Program-made: the position numbers and the translations under genes
In this document: positions 9,439 to 18,585 of the stretch, piece after piece
Numbering within the stretch: position 1 is the first letter of the stretch
Layout: the number at the start of each line of letters is the position of its first letter
The notes under the pieces: generated by a model
What the model saw: only the letters and a program-made list of their open reading frames with translations
What the model was told of the DNA's origin: nothing
The model's database searches: none
Origin: Rhizobiales bacterium GAS188
GTDB taxonomy: Bacteria; Pseudomonadota; Alphaproteobacteria; Rhizobiales; Beijerinckiaceae
Assembly (NCBI GenBank): GCA_900104855.1
Contig: FNSS01000001.1
Coordinates: forward strand, 2,666,001-2,730,000
Length of the DNA stretch: 64,000 nucleotides
Direction of reading: 5' to 3'

Positions 9439-10425
9439 ATGACCGATTTCCGCAGCCTCGAAACCTTCGTCTGGGTGGCGACGCTCGGCAGCTTCCGCGG
9501 TGCCGCCGCCAAGCTCAACACCACGCAGCCCGCCGTCTCGCAACGCATCGCCAAGCTCGAATTGGATCTCGGCCTCAAGCTGATCGAGCGGCAGAGCCGC
9601 TCGGCGCACCCGACCGAGAAGGGGCGCGAGCTGCTCTCCTATGCGGAGCGGCTTTTGAAGCTGCGCAGCGAGATGCGCGCTGCGCTCGCCGACCGCAATG
9701 CGGTGCGCGGTGTGTTGCGGCTCGGAGTGTCGGAGACCATCGTGCACACCTGGCTGCCGCGCTTCATCGAGCGTGTGCACGCCACCCATCCGCGCCTGGC
9801 GCTCGAGATCGATGTCGACATCTCGCCCAATCTGCGCAACCGCCTGGTGGCGCAGGAAATCGACCTCGCCTTCCTGCTGGGGCCGCTCTCCTCGCCGACC
9901 ATCCGCAACCGGGCGCTCTGCCGCTTTCCGCTCGCCTTCCTGGCGAGCCCGAAGCTCGACCTGCCGCAAGGCCCGGTATCGCTCGGAGCGCTCGCCCGCC
10001 ATCCGATCATCACGTTCTCGCGCGGCACCCAGCCCTATGTGGCGGTGAACGGCATGTTCTCGCAGCCGCATCTGCCGCCGATCCGCCTGCATGCCAGCGC
10101 CTCGCTCGCGCCCGTGGTGCGCATGGCGGTCGACGGCATCGGCATCGCCGTCATCCCCCCGGCGATCGTGGCCGATGAGCTCAAGGCCGGCCGGCTGCGC
10201 ATCGTCGAGGCTGATGCAGTGATCCCCGATCTCGGCTTCACGGCGAGCTGGCCGATGACGCCGGACGGCTTCGCGGCCGAGCAGCTCGCCGATATCGGCG
10301 TCGCCATCGCGCAGGAGGATCAGCAGAGGCGGCTGGTCCACCTTCTCCCGTCCGAAGAGGCGGGAGAAGGGAAGCGCACGTCCAAAACCCCGACGATCAG
10401 GCGCACTTATCGGCAAAGATCGTGA
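9439..10425 (+). CDS. LysR-family transcriptional regulator
   Basis: A 328-residue LysR-type regulator. The N-terminal winged HTH is clear (LETFVWVATLGSFRGAAAKL, then TQPAVSQRIAKLE), followed by a periplasmic-binding-like effector domain (GVLRLGVSETIVHTW onward). Typical length is about 300; the excess is a C-terminal tail after about residue 298 encoded by a family A REP palindrome (10341-10370). Divergent from the DUF1445-importer operon and just upstream of pxpBCA, so it probably controls one or both in response to the imported compound. Confidence 0.93.
   Translation: MTDFRSLETFVWVATLGSFRGAAAKLNTTQPAVSQRIAKLELDLGLKLIERQSRSAHPTEKGRELLSYAERLLKLRSEMRAALADRNAVRGVLRLGVSETIVHTWLPRFIERVHATHPRLALEIDVDISPNLRNRLVAQEIDLAFLLGPLSSPTIRNRALCRFPLAFLASPKLDLPQGPVSLGALARHPIITFSRGTQPYVAVNGMFSQPHLPPIRLHASASLAPVVRMAVDGIGIAVIPPAIVADELKAGRLRIVEADAVIPDLGFTASWPMTPDGFAAEQLADIGVAIAQEDQQRRLVHLLPSEEAGEGKRTSKTPTIRRTYRQRS
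10341..10370. repeat. REP-like palindrome, family A, inside the 3' end of the LysR gene
   Basis: Ten-base arms (CCTTCTCCCG / CGGGAGAAGG) separated by 10 bases, identical in the arms to the copies at 791-818 and 25122-25257. Here it lies within the reading frame, about 55 bases before the stop, so it encodes part of the regulator's tail. Confidence 0.8.
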
Positions 10426-10488
10426 GAAGCGATTGGACGAACGCCTCGCATCGTGGTTGAGACAAGGCGCAGCAACCACGCCCGCCTC

Positions 10489-11214
10489 ATGACCAGCCCT
10501 TATCCACGTCTCCTTCTCTCCGGCGATTCGGCGCTCGTCGTCGAATTCGGCGACCGCATCGACCCGCAGCTCAACGAGCGGGTGCTGATGCTCGATGCGC
10601 ATTTGGCGCGCGAGCCGATCACCGGCGTCACCGAGACCGTGCCGACCTATCGCTCGCTGCTCGTGCATTACGATCCGACCCTGATCGGCTATGCGGAGCT
10701 CGGCGCGGAGCTGATGTCGCTCGCCGTGCGCGAGGGCGAGCCGGCACGAAAGGGACGGCGCTGGCGCGTGCCGGTCGTCTATGGCGGGGAGTTCGGCATC
10801 GACCTCGAGGCGGTGGCCGAAACGGCCGGGCTCACCCCCGACGAGGTCGTGGCCCGCCATTCGGGCGGTGATTACCGCGTCTATATGCTTGGCTTCCTGC
10901 CGGGTTACACCTATCTCGGCGGCCTCGATCCGGTGCTGGCGACGCCGCGCCGCGAAGATCCGCGCCTCGAGACGCCGGCCGGCACGATCGGCATCGGCGG
11001 GGTGCAGACCGGCATCCAATGCCTTGCGGCGCCGAGCGGCTGGAACCTCCTCGGACGCACGCCGGTGCGCACTTATCATCCGCGGCGCGACCCGATCTTC
11101 CTGATGGAGCCGGGCGACTACGTCACCTTCTTTCCGGTGCCACCGCGGGAATGGGAGGCGCTTGATCGCGCCGCCGAGGCCGGCGACCCGGTCGCCAGGA
11201 TCGTCGACGCGTGA
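10489..11214 (+). CDS. pxpB: 5-oxoprolinase subunit PxpB (KipI / allophanate-hydrolase subunit 1 family)
   Basis: A 241-residue protein of the KipI family, subunit B of the bacterial ATP-dependent 5-oxoprolinase PxpABC that opens 5-oxo-L-proline to L-glutamate. Hallmarks: GDSALVVEFGDRID at the N-terminus, LGFLPGYTYLGGLDP, IGIGGVQTGIQ and GWNLLGRTP. ATG 10489 is chosen because family members start a few residues before the GDSA motif; a GTG at 10453 is an alternative and neither has a strong ribosome-binding site. Overlaps pxpC by 4 bases (GTGA). Confidence 0.93.
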   Translation: MTSPYPRLLLSGDSALVVEFGDRIDPQLNERVLMLDAHLAREPITGVTETVPTYRSLLVHYDPTLIGYAELGAELMSLAVREGEPARKGRRWRVPVVYGGEFGIDLEAVAETAGLTPDEVVARHSGGDYRVYMLGFLPGYTYLGGLDPVLATPRREDPRLETPAGTIGIGGVQTGIQCLAAPSGWNLLGRTPVRTYHPRRDPIFLMEPGDYVTFFPVPPREWEALDRAAEAGDPVARIVDA

Positions 11215-12224
11215 GCCTCATTATCGTCGACAGCGCAGGACCTGCGACTTCGGTGCAGGATATCGGGCGCAAAGGGGCGCAGCGCTATGGGCTGACCACC
11301 AGCGGCGCCATGGACCGCGTGGCGCTCGCCGTCGCCAACGCGCTTGTGGGCCAGAACGGCGACGCGGCTGCGATCGAGATCGGTCCTTTGGCCGCAAGCT
11401 TCACGGCACACACTGGTGGCGTGCGCCTCTCGCTTGCCGGCGCCGATCGGGTGGCGCGCATCAATGGACGCAGCGCCTGGCTGAACGAGACGATCTTCCT
11501 TGCGGAGGGCGCCACTTTGGTGGTGAGCCCGGCCCGCTCAGGGATGTTCAGCTATCTCGGTGTCGAGGGCGGCATTGCCGGGGAGCCGGTCTATGGCAGC
11601 TTGTCGGTTTCGGCGCGTGCCGGGCTCGGCAGCCCCTATCCGCGCCCTCTGCGGGCCGGCGACAAGCTCGAGGTCGGCACGGCGCAGCGGGACGACCTCG
11701 AGCGACGCTGCAAGCTCACCCCTGCCACGAACGGGCCGATCCGGGTGGTGCTCGGCCCGCAGGACGACGCCATGACGCCAGAGGCGGTCGCTCTCTTCCT
11801 TGCCACGGAATGGCGCATCTCGGCGAAATCCGACCGCATGGGCTATCGCCTGGAAGGTCCGAGGCTCGCCCATGGCAATGGCTTCAACATCGTGTCGGAC
11901 GGCAATGTGGCGGGCAGCATCCAGGTTCCCGGCAGCGGCCAGCCGCTGGCCCTGCTCGCCGATCGCGGCACGACCGGCGGCTATCCCAAGATCGCCACCA
12001 TCATCACGGCCGATCTGTCGCGTTTCTCCCAGACCCAGCCCGGCGGCCGGGTGCGCTTTGCGGCCGTGCCGATCGAGGCGGCGCAGGCGGAGGCGCGCGC
12101 CTTCGCCGCGATGCTGGCGCGGATCGGCGATCGCATCGAACCCCTTGTCAAAGGGCTCACGGCGGGCGAGAGCGGATGGCGTGCCGGCGAGACGCAACTA
12201 TCGGCTGTGCGCAAATCGACATAG
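11211..12224 (+). CDS. pxpC: 5-oxoprolinase subunit PxpC (KipA / biotin-dependent carboxyltransferase-like)
   Basis: A 337-residue KipA-family protein, subunit C of 5-oxoprolinase. Visible family blocks are [22 protein letters not shown] near the N-terminus (starting TSVQ), [23 protein letters not shown] and the C-terminal [15 protein letters not shown] start at 11211 inside the pxpB stop region gives translational coupling. It acts with PxpB in the ATP-dependent phosphorylation step, as known for the E. coli and Bacillus complexes. It is followed by pxpA after 40 bases. Confidence 0.93.
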   Translation: MSLIIVDSAGPATSVQDIGRKGAQRYGLTTSGAMDRVALAVANALVGQNGDAAAIEIGPLAASFTAHTGGVRLSLAGADRVARINGRSAWLNETIFLAEGATLVVSPARSGMFSYLGVEGGIAGEPVYGSLSVSARAGLGSPYPRPLRAGDKLEVGTAQRDDLERRCKLTPATNGPIRVVLGPQDDAMTPEAVALFLATEWRISAKSDRMGYRLEGPRLAHGNGFNIVSDGNVAGSIQVPGSGQPLALLADRGTTGGYPKIATIITADLSRFSQTQPGGRVRFAAVPIEAAQAEARAFAAMLARIGDRIEPLVKGLTAGESGWRAGETQLSAVRKST

Positions 12225-12264
12225 GTTTCGCGTCAGTCGCGGGCCGGACGCAAGGAGACGTCAG

Positions 12265-13038
12265 ATGCAGGTCGATTTGAACTGTGACATGGGCGAAAGC
12301 TTCGGGCCCTGGAGCATGGGCGACGATGCCGCGATGCTCAGCCTGATCACCAGCGCCAATGTGGCTTGCGGCTTTCATGGCGGGGATCCGCAGATCATGC
12401 TCAAGACCGCAAGCCTCGCCAAGGAGAAGGGCGTGGCGATCGGCGCCCATCCGGGCTTCCACGACATCCAGGGTTTTGGGCGCCGCCAAATCCTGGGGCT
12501 TTCGGCGCGCGAGATCGAGACCCTGGTCGCCTATCAGATCGGGGCCCTGCAGGGCATAGCGGCGCTCGCCGGTCATCGCGTCACCTATGTGAAGATCCAT
12601 GGCGCCTTGTCCAACATGGCGTGCGAGGACGAGATGATGGCAGCCGCCATCGTCAACGGCATCAAGGGCGTCGATCCGGGGCTTGCCTTCATGGTCCTGC
12701 CCTTCTCGAAGCTGGTCGCCGCCGGCGAGAAGGCCGGGCTGGCGATCATCAAAGAGGTGTTCGCCGACCGCGCCTATGAGGATGACGGCATGCTGGTCTC
12801 GCGCCGCAAGCCGGGCTCGGTGCTGCACGACCCGGACCTGGTCGCCAAACGCGTCCAGCGCATGGTCGAGGAACAGGCGGTCACCAGTGTCACCGGCAAG
12901 GTGATGAAGACCCCCGTTCACACGATCTGCATCCATGGCGACACGCCTTCCGCCGTGTCGCTCGCCACGGCGGTGCGCGAGCGACTCGATCGCGCCAAGA
13001 TCAAGGTTGCGGCGTTTTCGACCGGCGCGGGGCGCTGA
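12265..13038 (+). CDS. pxpA: 5-oxoprolinase subunit PxpA (LamB/YcsF family)
   Basis: A 257-residue LamB/YcsF protein with the family's N-terminal [29 protein letters not shown] and [12 protein letters not shown] motifs; conserved Asp and His residues in these blocks form the putative active site. The family knowledge is that PxpA with PxpB/C hydrolyses 5-oxoproline. The ATG at 12265 has an AAGGAG ribosome-binding site five to ten bases upstream, and upstream in-frame codons overlap pxpC in another frame. Completes the pxpBCA operon. Confidence 0.95.
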   Translation: MQVDLNCDMGESFGPWSMGDDAAMLSLITSANVACGFHGGDPQIMLKTASLAKEKGVAIGAHPGFHDIQGFGRRQILGLSAREIETLVAYQIGALQGIAALAGHRVTYVKIHGALSNMACEDEMMAAAIVNGIKGVDPGLAFMVLPFSKLVAAGEKAGLAIIKEVFADRAYEDDGMLVSRRKPGSVLHDPDLVAKRVQRMVEEQAVTSVTGKVMKTPVHTICIHGDTPSAVSLATAVRERLDRAKIKVAAFSTGAGR

Positions 13039-13085
13039 GCTTCACCCTTGCGTCGAGGCGCGAACCGGCGTCAGGGTGGCAGACC

Positions 13086-14570
13086 ATGTCCGAAATGATC
13101 CCATCCTCCTCCCGCACGCCGCGCGTCGCCATCATCGGGCGGCCGAATGTCGGCAAATCGACGCTGTTCAACCGGCTGGTCGGGCGCAAGCTCGCTCTCG
13201 TCGATGACCGCCCCGGCGTCACCCGCGACCGCCGCGAGGGAGAAGCGAGGCTCGGCGACCTGAACTTCACCGTCATCGACACGGCCGGCCTCGAGGAGGC
13301 GGACCAGGCCTCGCTGACCGGACGCATGCGCCAGCAAACCAAATCCGCGATCGAAGCCTGCGACGTGGTGCTGATGATGGTCGATGCGCGTGCCGGCATC
13401 CTGCCGGTCGATCGCGACGTCGCCAGCTTGGTGCGGCGCTCGGGCAAGCCCGTGGTGCTGATCGCCAACAAGGCGGAGAGCAGGGCCGGGGAGCAGGAAG
13501 CTTATGCGGGCTTCGAGCTCGGGCTCGGCGATCCGATCGCGCTGTCGGCCGAGCACGGAATGGGCCTCGGCGACCTGCATGAGGCGCTCTCCAAATTCCT
13601 GCCCGGCGACGCCGCAGAGGCGACCGACGAGGATGAGGTGGTGCCGGGCGAGAGGAAGCGGCGGCGGGCGAGATCCGCCAAGCCGGCCGCCAAGGATGCC
13701 CAAACGAAAGCTCCCGAAGCGCCGGAGGACGAGGCCGAGACCGCCTTTGCCGACCCGTCGCGGCCGTTGCGGATCGCCATCGTGGGGCGTCCGAATGCCG
13801 GAAAATCGACCCTGATCAACACCATGCTGGGCGAGGAGCGCCTGCTGACCGGGCCGGAGCCCGGCATTACCCGCGACGCCATCGGCCTCGACTGGGAATG
13901 GCGCGAGCACCGCTTCAAGCTGTTCGACACGGCGGGCTTGCGCAAGCGCGCCCGCATCGAGGACAAGCTCGAGAAGCTCGCGACCGCGGACGGATTGCGG
14001 GCGGTGCGTTTCGCCGAGGTGGTGGTTCTGCTCCTCGATGCCACCATCCCGTTCGAGAAGCAGGACCTGACCATCGCGTCGCTGGTCGAGCGCGAAGGGC
14101 GCGCCATGGTCATCGCCATCAACAAATGGGATCTCGTCTCCGACCAGCCGGGGCTGCTGCAGCGCCTGCGCGCCGACGCCGACCGGCTGCTGGCGCAGCT
14201 CACCGGCGTCGCCGTGCTGCCGGTCTCGGGGCTCGCCGGGCGCGGCATCGATGCCCTGATGCAGGCCGTGCTCGATGCCTATGCGGTGTGGAACACGCGC
14301 ATCCCGACCGCCAAGCTCAATCGCTGGCTCGCCGGCGTCACGGCGCGTCACCCGCCTCCCGCCGTCTCCGGCCGGCGCATCAAGCCGCGCTACGCCACCC
14401 AGGCGAAAGCCCGTCCGCCGCATATCGCGATCTTCGGCAATCAGCTGGACGAGCTGCCGGCCTCCTATACGCGCTATCTGGTGAACAGCTTGCGGGACAC
14501 TTTCCGGCTGCCGGGCACCCCCATCCGCCTGTCGCTGCGGCATGGCAAGAACCCATATGACACTGGGTGA
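13086..14570 (+). CDS. der: Ribosome biogenesis GTPase Der (EngA)
   Basis: A 494-residue double-GTPase needed for 50S subunit assembly. G domain 1 has GRPNVGKS at 18-25, DTAG and NKAE; G domain 2 has GRPNAGKS at 234-241, DTAG and NKWD, followed by the KH-like C-terminal domain ending [10 protein letters not shown]. The linker between the domains (about 185-225) is charged and low in complexity, longer than in minimal homologues. ATG 13086 follows the pxp operon by 47 bases but the functions are unrelated. Confidence 0.96.
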   Translation: MSEMIPSSSRTPRVAIIGRPNVGKSTLFNRLVGRKLALVDDRPGVTRDRREGEARLGDLNFTVIDTAGLEEADQASLTGRMRQQTKSAIEACDVVLMMVDARAGILPVDRDVASLVRRSGKPVVLIANKAESRAGEQEAYAGFELGLGDPIALSAEHGMGLGDLHEALSKFLPGDAAEATDEDEVVPGERKRRRARSAKPAAKDAQTKAPEAPEDEAETAFADPSRPLRIAIVGRPNAGKSTLINTMLGEERLLTGPEPGITRDAIGLDWEWREHRFKLFDTAGLRKRARIEDKLEKLATADGLRAVRFAEVVVLLLDATIPFEKQDLTIASLVEREGRAMVIAINKWDLVSDQPGLLQRLRADADRLLAQLTGVAVLPVSGLAGRGIDALMQAVLDAYAVWNTRIPTAKLNRWLAGVTARHPPPAVSGRRIKPRYATQAKARPPHIAIFGNQLDELPASYTRYLVNSLRDTFRLPGTPIRLSLRHGKNPYDTG

Positions 14571-14583
14571 ATGGAGCGCGAGC

Positions 14584-14910
14584 ATGCGACCGTCGATGCT
14601 TATAGCGACGATTGGTGCTCTTTCGTTCGCACCGATATCAGCGACGCGGGCCGCCGATTGCGACACCCTCCTGCATCTGCATGGCTACTTGACGGTCGCG
14701 ACGGTGAGATGCGGCTTCACGGAAGCTCCGAACATCATCGACGCGGCGAGCACCTGCAGATCGCAAGTCGGGAAGGCCTCGGCCACGAAGACCGCGACTG
14801 ACGGCATCCGCTTCGCGCAAGGGGAGATGGTAGCGAAAGGTGGCATTTCCCCCTGGTGTAGTTTCGTCAGGGGCCAATATCCGAGCCTCGTCAGCGGCAA
14901 AGCGCGCTGA
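14584..14910 (+). CDS. Small predicted secreted protein with four cysteines
   Basis: A 108-residue protein I do not recognise. Residues 1-23 look like a Sec signal peptide (MRPS then a hydrophobic core) with a likely cut after ATRA, leaving a mature protein with Cys at about 26, 43, 58 and 92, consistent with two disulfides in the periplasm. A GGAG sequence lies 8 bases upstream of the ATG at 14584, 13 bases after the der stop; a longer in-frame start inside der is unlikely. No motif suggests a function. It could be a lineage-restricted exported protein. Confidence 0.6.
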   Translation: MRPSMLIATIGALSFAPISATRAADCDTLLHLHGYLTVATVRCGFTEAPNIIDAASTCRSQVGKASATKTATDGIRFAQGEMVAKGGISPWCSFVRGQYPSLVSGKAR

Positions 14911-15064
14911 TTTCGGAGCTCCAAATAAAAAACATATTTAAAAACAATAGCTTGACTATTGCCACTTTGAATCCGAGCCCCGCCTCGAGCGTTGCTCCAA
15001 GACGAGGCGAATTTCGGATTCGCTGCACGAGTTTGCGGCGATACGGGCTCATTCGCCCCGAGCG

Positions 15065-15093
15065 TTGACTTTCGCGCCCGCCTCTTGCATAAG
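15065..15093 (+). promoter_or_regulatory. Probable sigma70-type promoter of rpmH
   Basis: -35 TTGACT at 15065-15070, 17-base spacer, -10 CATAAG at 15088-15093. This leaves a leader of roughly 90 bases before the rpmH GTG. The region just upstream (about 14920-14965) is unusually AT-rich for this genome. Confidence 0.55.
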
Positions 15094-15191
15094 CCCGGCG
15101 CTCCGTCAGCGCAGCGATTTTCCAGTCGGACTGGCCGCTTTCGCGGTCGCGCCGGTCCGCTCAATAACCGATTTTCGTGGAGTTAAGTCCC

Positions 15192-15326
15192 GTGAAACGC
15201 ACCTATCAGCCGAGCAAACTCGTCCGCAAGCGCCGGCACGGCTTCCGCTCGCGCATGGCGACCGTGGGCGGGCGCAGGGTCATTGCGGCCCGTCGCGCCC
15301 AAGGCCGCAAGAAGCTCTCCGCCTGA
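15192..15326 (+). CDS. rpmH: 50S ribosomal protein L34
   Basis: A 44-residue basic protein, exactly the usual length of L34: it starts [18 protein letters not shown] after the initiator and continues into the conserved R-rich tail ending KKLSA. The start is GTG at 15192 with GGAG nine bases upstream; no ATG is available. Head of the classical rpmH-rnpA-yidC-yihA block. Confidence 0.96.
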   Translation: MKRTYQPSKLVRKRRHGFRSRMATVGGRRVIAARRAQGRKKLSA

Positions 15327-15358
15327 CGCTTCAGGTCGATGTCGCGCCCCGCAAGGCC

Positions 15359-15799
15359 ATGGCCCAAAGGCTTCATGGGGGAGTGCTGCATGGCGGAGGG
15401 GCGTATGGCGGCGAGCCGCTGGGGCGCCTGACGCGTTCGGCCCAGTTCCAGGGGCTGAGGCGCGGCAAGAGAGTTGAGGCCGAATTCGGCCGGATACAAG
15501 GAATTGCCAGGGCTCCGAGCGACGAGGTGCCTTGCGCGCTGAGATTCGGGCTGATCGTTCCCAAGAAGCTCGGCAACTCGCCGCAGCGCAATCGCATCAA
15601 GCGCCGGCTGCGGGCCGGATTGCGCCAGGCCGAAAGTTCGGGCCGCTTGCGCTTCGAGAGCGCCGGCAAGGCGGCCGGCGCCGATATCGGCATTTTTCCG
15701 TCGAATGCCGTGCTCGTCATGAATTTCGACGCATTGGTGGTGCAACTCGGCGCGAGCGTCGCTGCATTGATGCGCAAGCTGACACGGCTTCCCAAATAG
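15359..15799 (+). CDS. rnpA: Ribonuclease P protein component
   Basis: The protein subunit of RNase P, which processes tRNA 5' ends. The signature block GNSPQRNRIKRRLRAG (RNR motif) and the preceding RFGLIVPKKL are clear; the N-terminal TRSAQFQGLRRG corresponds to the RxxdF..l..gkr region. The start is uncertain: ATG 15359 gives 146 residues, GTG 15383 gives 138; the open frame extends further upstream through rpmH but that is not protein-like. It lies 32 bases after rpmH. Imperfect repeats of a GCTTCC-type unit follow its stop. Confidence 0.9.
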   Translation: MAQRLHGGVLHGGGAYGGEPLGRLTRSAQFQGLRRGKRVEAEFGRIQGIARAPSDEVPCALRFGLIVPKKLGNSPQRNRIKRRLRAGLRQAESSGRLRFESAGKAAGADIGIFPSNAVLVMNFDALVVQLGASVAALMRKLTRLPK

Positions 15800-15874
15800 A
15801 GCTTTCAAGTTCGAGCTTCCGAGACAGAGCTTCCCAGATAGGATTGGGCCGCATTCGGCCGATGAGAGTTTCGA

Positions 15875-17686
15875 ATGGACGATAAACGCAATCTCTTCAC
15901 CGCGATCGGCCTGTCTTTGCTCGTGCTGATCGGCTGGCAGTATTTCGTGACGCCGAGATTCATCACCAAGCCGGCGCCGATCGAGGCGCAGGACGGCAAG
16001 ACGGTCGAGGGCAAGACGGTCGCCGCGCCCGAGGGCACGCCGCCCGTACCGGCAACGCCGGGCGCGCCCGCGGCGCCTGCAGCCGTTGTCCCTGGCGCCG
16101 CGCCGCAGCTCGCGAGAGGCGAGGCGCTGAAGGCCTCCCCGCGTGTCGCCATCCGCAACGGGCATCTTGCCGGCTCGATCGCCCTCAAGGGGGCGCGCAT
16201 CGACGACCTGACCCTGACGAGCTATCGCGAGACGCCCGACCCTGCGAGCCCCAATATCGTGCTGTTCTCGCCCTCGCACACCGAAGGCGCCTTCTACGCC
16301 GATTTCGGGCTTCTGCCCGGCGCCAACGGGGCCGCGGGCGACACGCCGGGCGCCGACACGCTGTGGCAGGCGAGCGGAGCCGAGCTCACGCCCGCGACGC
16401 CGCTGACCCTGACCTGGACGAACCCGCAAGGCGTTGAGTTCAAGCGCGAGATCGGCATCGACGACAATTACATGTTCAGCGTCACCGATACGGTGACCAA
16501 TCGCGGCACCCAAGCGCTCACGGTCTTCCCCTATGCGGCCGTGGTGCGCCAGGGCACGCCCCAGGTCTCGGGCTATTACGTGCTGCATGAGGGCCTCGTC
16601 GGCTATATCGGCAATGTCGGCCTCGAGGAGTGGACTTACGCCAAGCTCGATAAGGAAGGCGTGAAGAGCTATGCCGGCAGCGGCGGCTTCGTCGGCATCA
16701 CGGACAAATACTGGGCCGCGGCCGTCATCCCGGACCAGTCGAAATCCTATGATGCCCGCTTCGTCGCGACCACGACGGGCGCCAAGGCCTATCAGGCCGA
16801 TCTGCGCGAGGGCGAGCTCGATGTGGCTCCCGGCGCCAGCGCCACCACCTCGAGCCGCCTGTTCGCGGGCGCCAAGGTGGTGCAGCTCGTCGACAATTAC
16901 CAGCAGCAGCTCGGCATCAAGAGCTTCGACCTGATCATCGACTGGGGCTGGTTCTATTTCATCACCAAGCCGCTCTTCAAGGTGATCGACTATTTCTACA
17001 AGCTGCTCGGCAATTTCGGTCTCGCCATCCTGCTGGTGACCGTGCTGCTCAAGACGCTGTTCTTCCCGCTCGCCAACAAATCCTACGCCTCGATGGCCAA
17101 GATGAAGGCCGTGCAACCGCAACTCAAGGAGCTGCAGGAGCGCAACAAGGACGACAAGGCCAAGCTGCAGCAAGAGATGATGGCGCTCTACAAGCGCGAG
17201 AAGATCAACCCGGTCGCGGGCTGCTGGCCGATGCTGATCCAGATCCCGGTGTTCTTCGCGCTCTACAAGGTGATCTTCACCACCATCGAGATGCGCCAGG
17301 CGCCCTTCTATGGCTGGATCCACGACCTTTCGGCGCCCGACCCGACCTCGGTGTTCAACCTGTTCGGGCTCATCCCGCTCACGCTGCCGCATTTCCTGGT
17401 GCTCGGCGCCTGGCCGCTGATCATGGGCGTGACCATGTTCGTGCAGATGAAGATGAACCCCGAGCCGCCAGATCCGGCCCAGAAGATGATGTTCACCTGG
17501 ATGCCGCTGATCTTCACCTTCATGCTCAGCTCCTTCCCGGCAGGGCTCGTGATCTATTGGAGCTGGAACAACACCCTCTCGGTGCTGCAGCAGGGCTTCA
17601 TCATGAAGAAGCACGGCGTGAAGATCGAGCTGTGGGACAATCTGCGCAAGCTGATCGCCGGCAAAAGCTCGCCTTCGACCGCCTGA
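15875..17686 (+). CDS. yidC: Membrane protein insertase YidC
   Basis: A 603-residue inner-membrane insertase and Sec-associated chaperone. It has an N-terminal anchor (FTAIGLSLLVLIGWQYF), a large periplasmic domain, then the conserved Oxa1 core from about residue 370: FGLAILLVTVLLKTLFFPL, the cytoplasmic coiled hairpin with MKAVQPQLKELQ, and the final membrane helices with FSSFPAGLVIYW-like sequence. The linker after the anchor is Ala/Pro-rich. ATG at 15875; its stop overlaps the yihA start (TGATG). Confidence 0.96.
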   Translation: MDDKRNLFTAIGLSLLVLIGWQYFVTPRFITKPAPIEAQDGKTVEGKTVAAPEGTPPVPATPGAPAAPAAVVPGAAPQLARGEALKASPRVAIRNGHLAGSIALKGARIDDLTLTSYRETPDPASPNIVLFSPSHTEGAFYADFGLLPGANGAAGDTPGADTLWQASGAELTPATPLTLTWTNPQGVEFKREIGIDDNYMFSVTDTVTNRGTQALTVFPYAAVVRQGTPQVSGYYVLHEGLVGYIGNVGLEEWTYAKLDKEGVKSYAGSGGFVGITDKYWAAAVIPDQSKSYDARFVATTTGAKAYQADLREGELDVAPGASATTSSRLFAGAKVVQLVDNYQQQLGIKSFDLIIDWGWFYFITKPLFKVIDYFYKLLGNFGLAILLVTVLLKTLFFPLANKSYASMAKMKAVQPQLKELQERNKDDKAKLQQEMMALYKREKINPVAGCWPMLIQIPVFFALYKVIFTTIEMRQAPFYGWIHDLSAPDPTSVFNLFGLIPLTLPHFLVLGAWPLIMGVTMFVQMKMNPEPPDPAQKMMFTWMPLIFTFMLSSFPAGLVIYWSWNNTLSVLQQGFIMKKHGVKIELWDNLRKLIAGKSSPSTA

Positions 17687-18342
17687 TGGTCGACGCGCCG
17701 CACGAGGCAGCCGATCCCGACGGCATCGAGGCGGGACGGCTGCTGTTCGCGCGCCCTTGCGAGTTCCGCTACGCGGCAGGCTCGAGCGAGAGATTGCCAC
17801 CGCCGGGGCCTCCCGAGATCGCCTTCGCGGGGCGGTCCAATGCCGGCAAATCGAGCCTCGTCAATGCGCTGACCGGCCGCAAGACGCTGGCGCGCACTTC
17901 GCGCACGCCCGGGCGCACGCAGGAGCTGATCTTCTTCGACCTCGACGGCAAGCTCATGCTCGTCGACATGCCGGGTTACGGCTATGCGGCTGCGCCCGTC
18001 GAGACGGTCAAGACCTGGTCCGACTTCGCCCGCGACTTTCTGCGCGGCCGCCGCAATCTGCACCGGGTCTATCTGCTGGCGGATGCGCGCCATGGCCTGA
18101 AGGCCGCCGACCTCGCCATGCTCGACCTGCTCGACAAGACGGCGGTGTCCTATCAGCTCGTCCTGACCAAGGGCGACGAGCTGAAGGCGAAGGAGATCGC
18201 GCCCCGCATCGCCGAGACCGAGGCGGCGCTGGCGCGCCGACCGGCCGCCTATCCGGGCGTGATCTTCACCTCCGCCCATGACGGCAAAGGGGTGCCGGAG
18301 CTGCGCGCCGCCATCGCGACCTTGCTGGCCGAGCGCAGCTAG
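17686..18342 (+). CDS. yihA: Ribosome biogenesis GTP-binding protein YihA/YsxC (EngB)
   Basis: A 218-residue TRAFAC GTPase involved in 50S assembly and division. Walker A GRSNAGKSSL, switch I RTSRTPGRTQ, DMPGYGYA (G3) and TKGDEL (G4) are present. The start at 17686 overlaps the last base of the yidC stop; the longer open frame upstream overlaps yidC and is not coding. Usual last gene of the rpmH block in rhizobia. Confidence 0.95.
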   Translation: MVDAPHEAADPDGIEAGRLLFARPCEFRYAAGSSERLPPPGPPEIAFAGRSNAGKSSLVNALTGRKTLARTSRTPGRTQELIFFDLDGKLMLVDMPGYGYAAAPVETVKTWSDFARDFLRGRRNLHRVYLLADARHGLKAADLAMLDLLDKTAVSYQLVLTKGDELKAKEIAPRIAETEAALARRPAAYPGVIFTSAHDGKGVPELRAAIATLLAERS

Positions 18343-18350
18343 CGCCGGCG

Positions 18351-18440
18351 CTGGGACCGGGACCGTCTCGGTCGCCCTTCCTTCGAACGGTGCGGCGGGC
18401 CTCACCGGCTCAAGAGCGGGCGGGACGCCCGCGGTCCCAA
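18351..18440. repeat. Dispersed GGGACCG/GGTCCC-type repeat, family C, copy 1
   Basis: Begins with a GGGACCGGGACCG core followed by GGTCGCCC, and ends with GGGACGCCCGCGGTCCCA after a variable middle. Related copies are at 37256-37341 and 39532-39617, with a partial one at 35699-35724. All are intergenic and could fold into long stems. No coding sequence was seen in the rest of the 18343-18585 gap. Confidence 0.7.
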
Positions 18441-18585
18441 GGAAGCCCGCCACGTCGCCGGCCTTGTCGCCGCGGTCCCGATCGGCCAAGTTGGCAAAGC
18501 CTTCCTCGAGCGAGACGAAGGCAAGGCGCGCCATCGGCGGATCGCAGCGCTCGCGCAACTCTTCCACCGATCCTTGAGGACAGGG

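Noticed and set aside
9331-11079. 582-codon minus-strand frame across the LysR and pxpB genes
   Set aside because: Antisense to two clear genes; no family motifs.
15206-17800. 864-codon minus-strand frame across rnpA, yidC and yihA
   Set aside because: Antisense to three unmistakable conserved genes; composition is rich in Arg, His and Asp as usual for GC-rich shadows.
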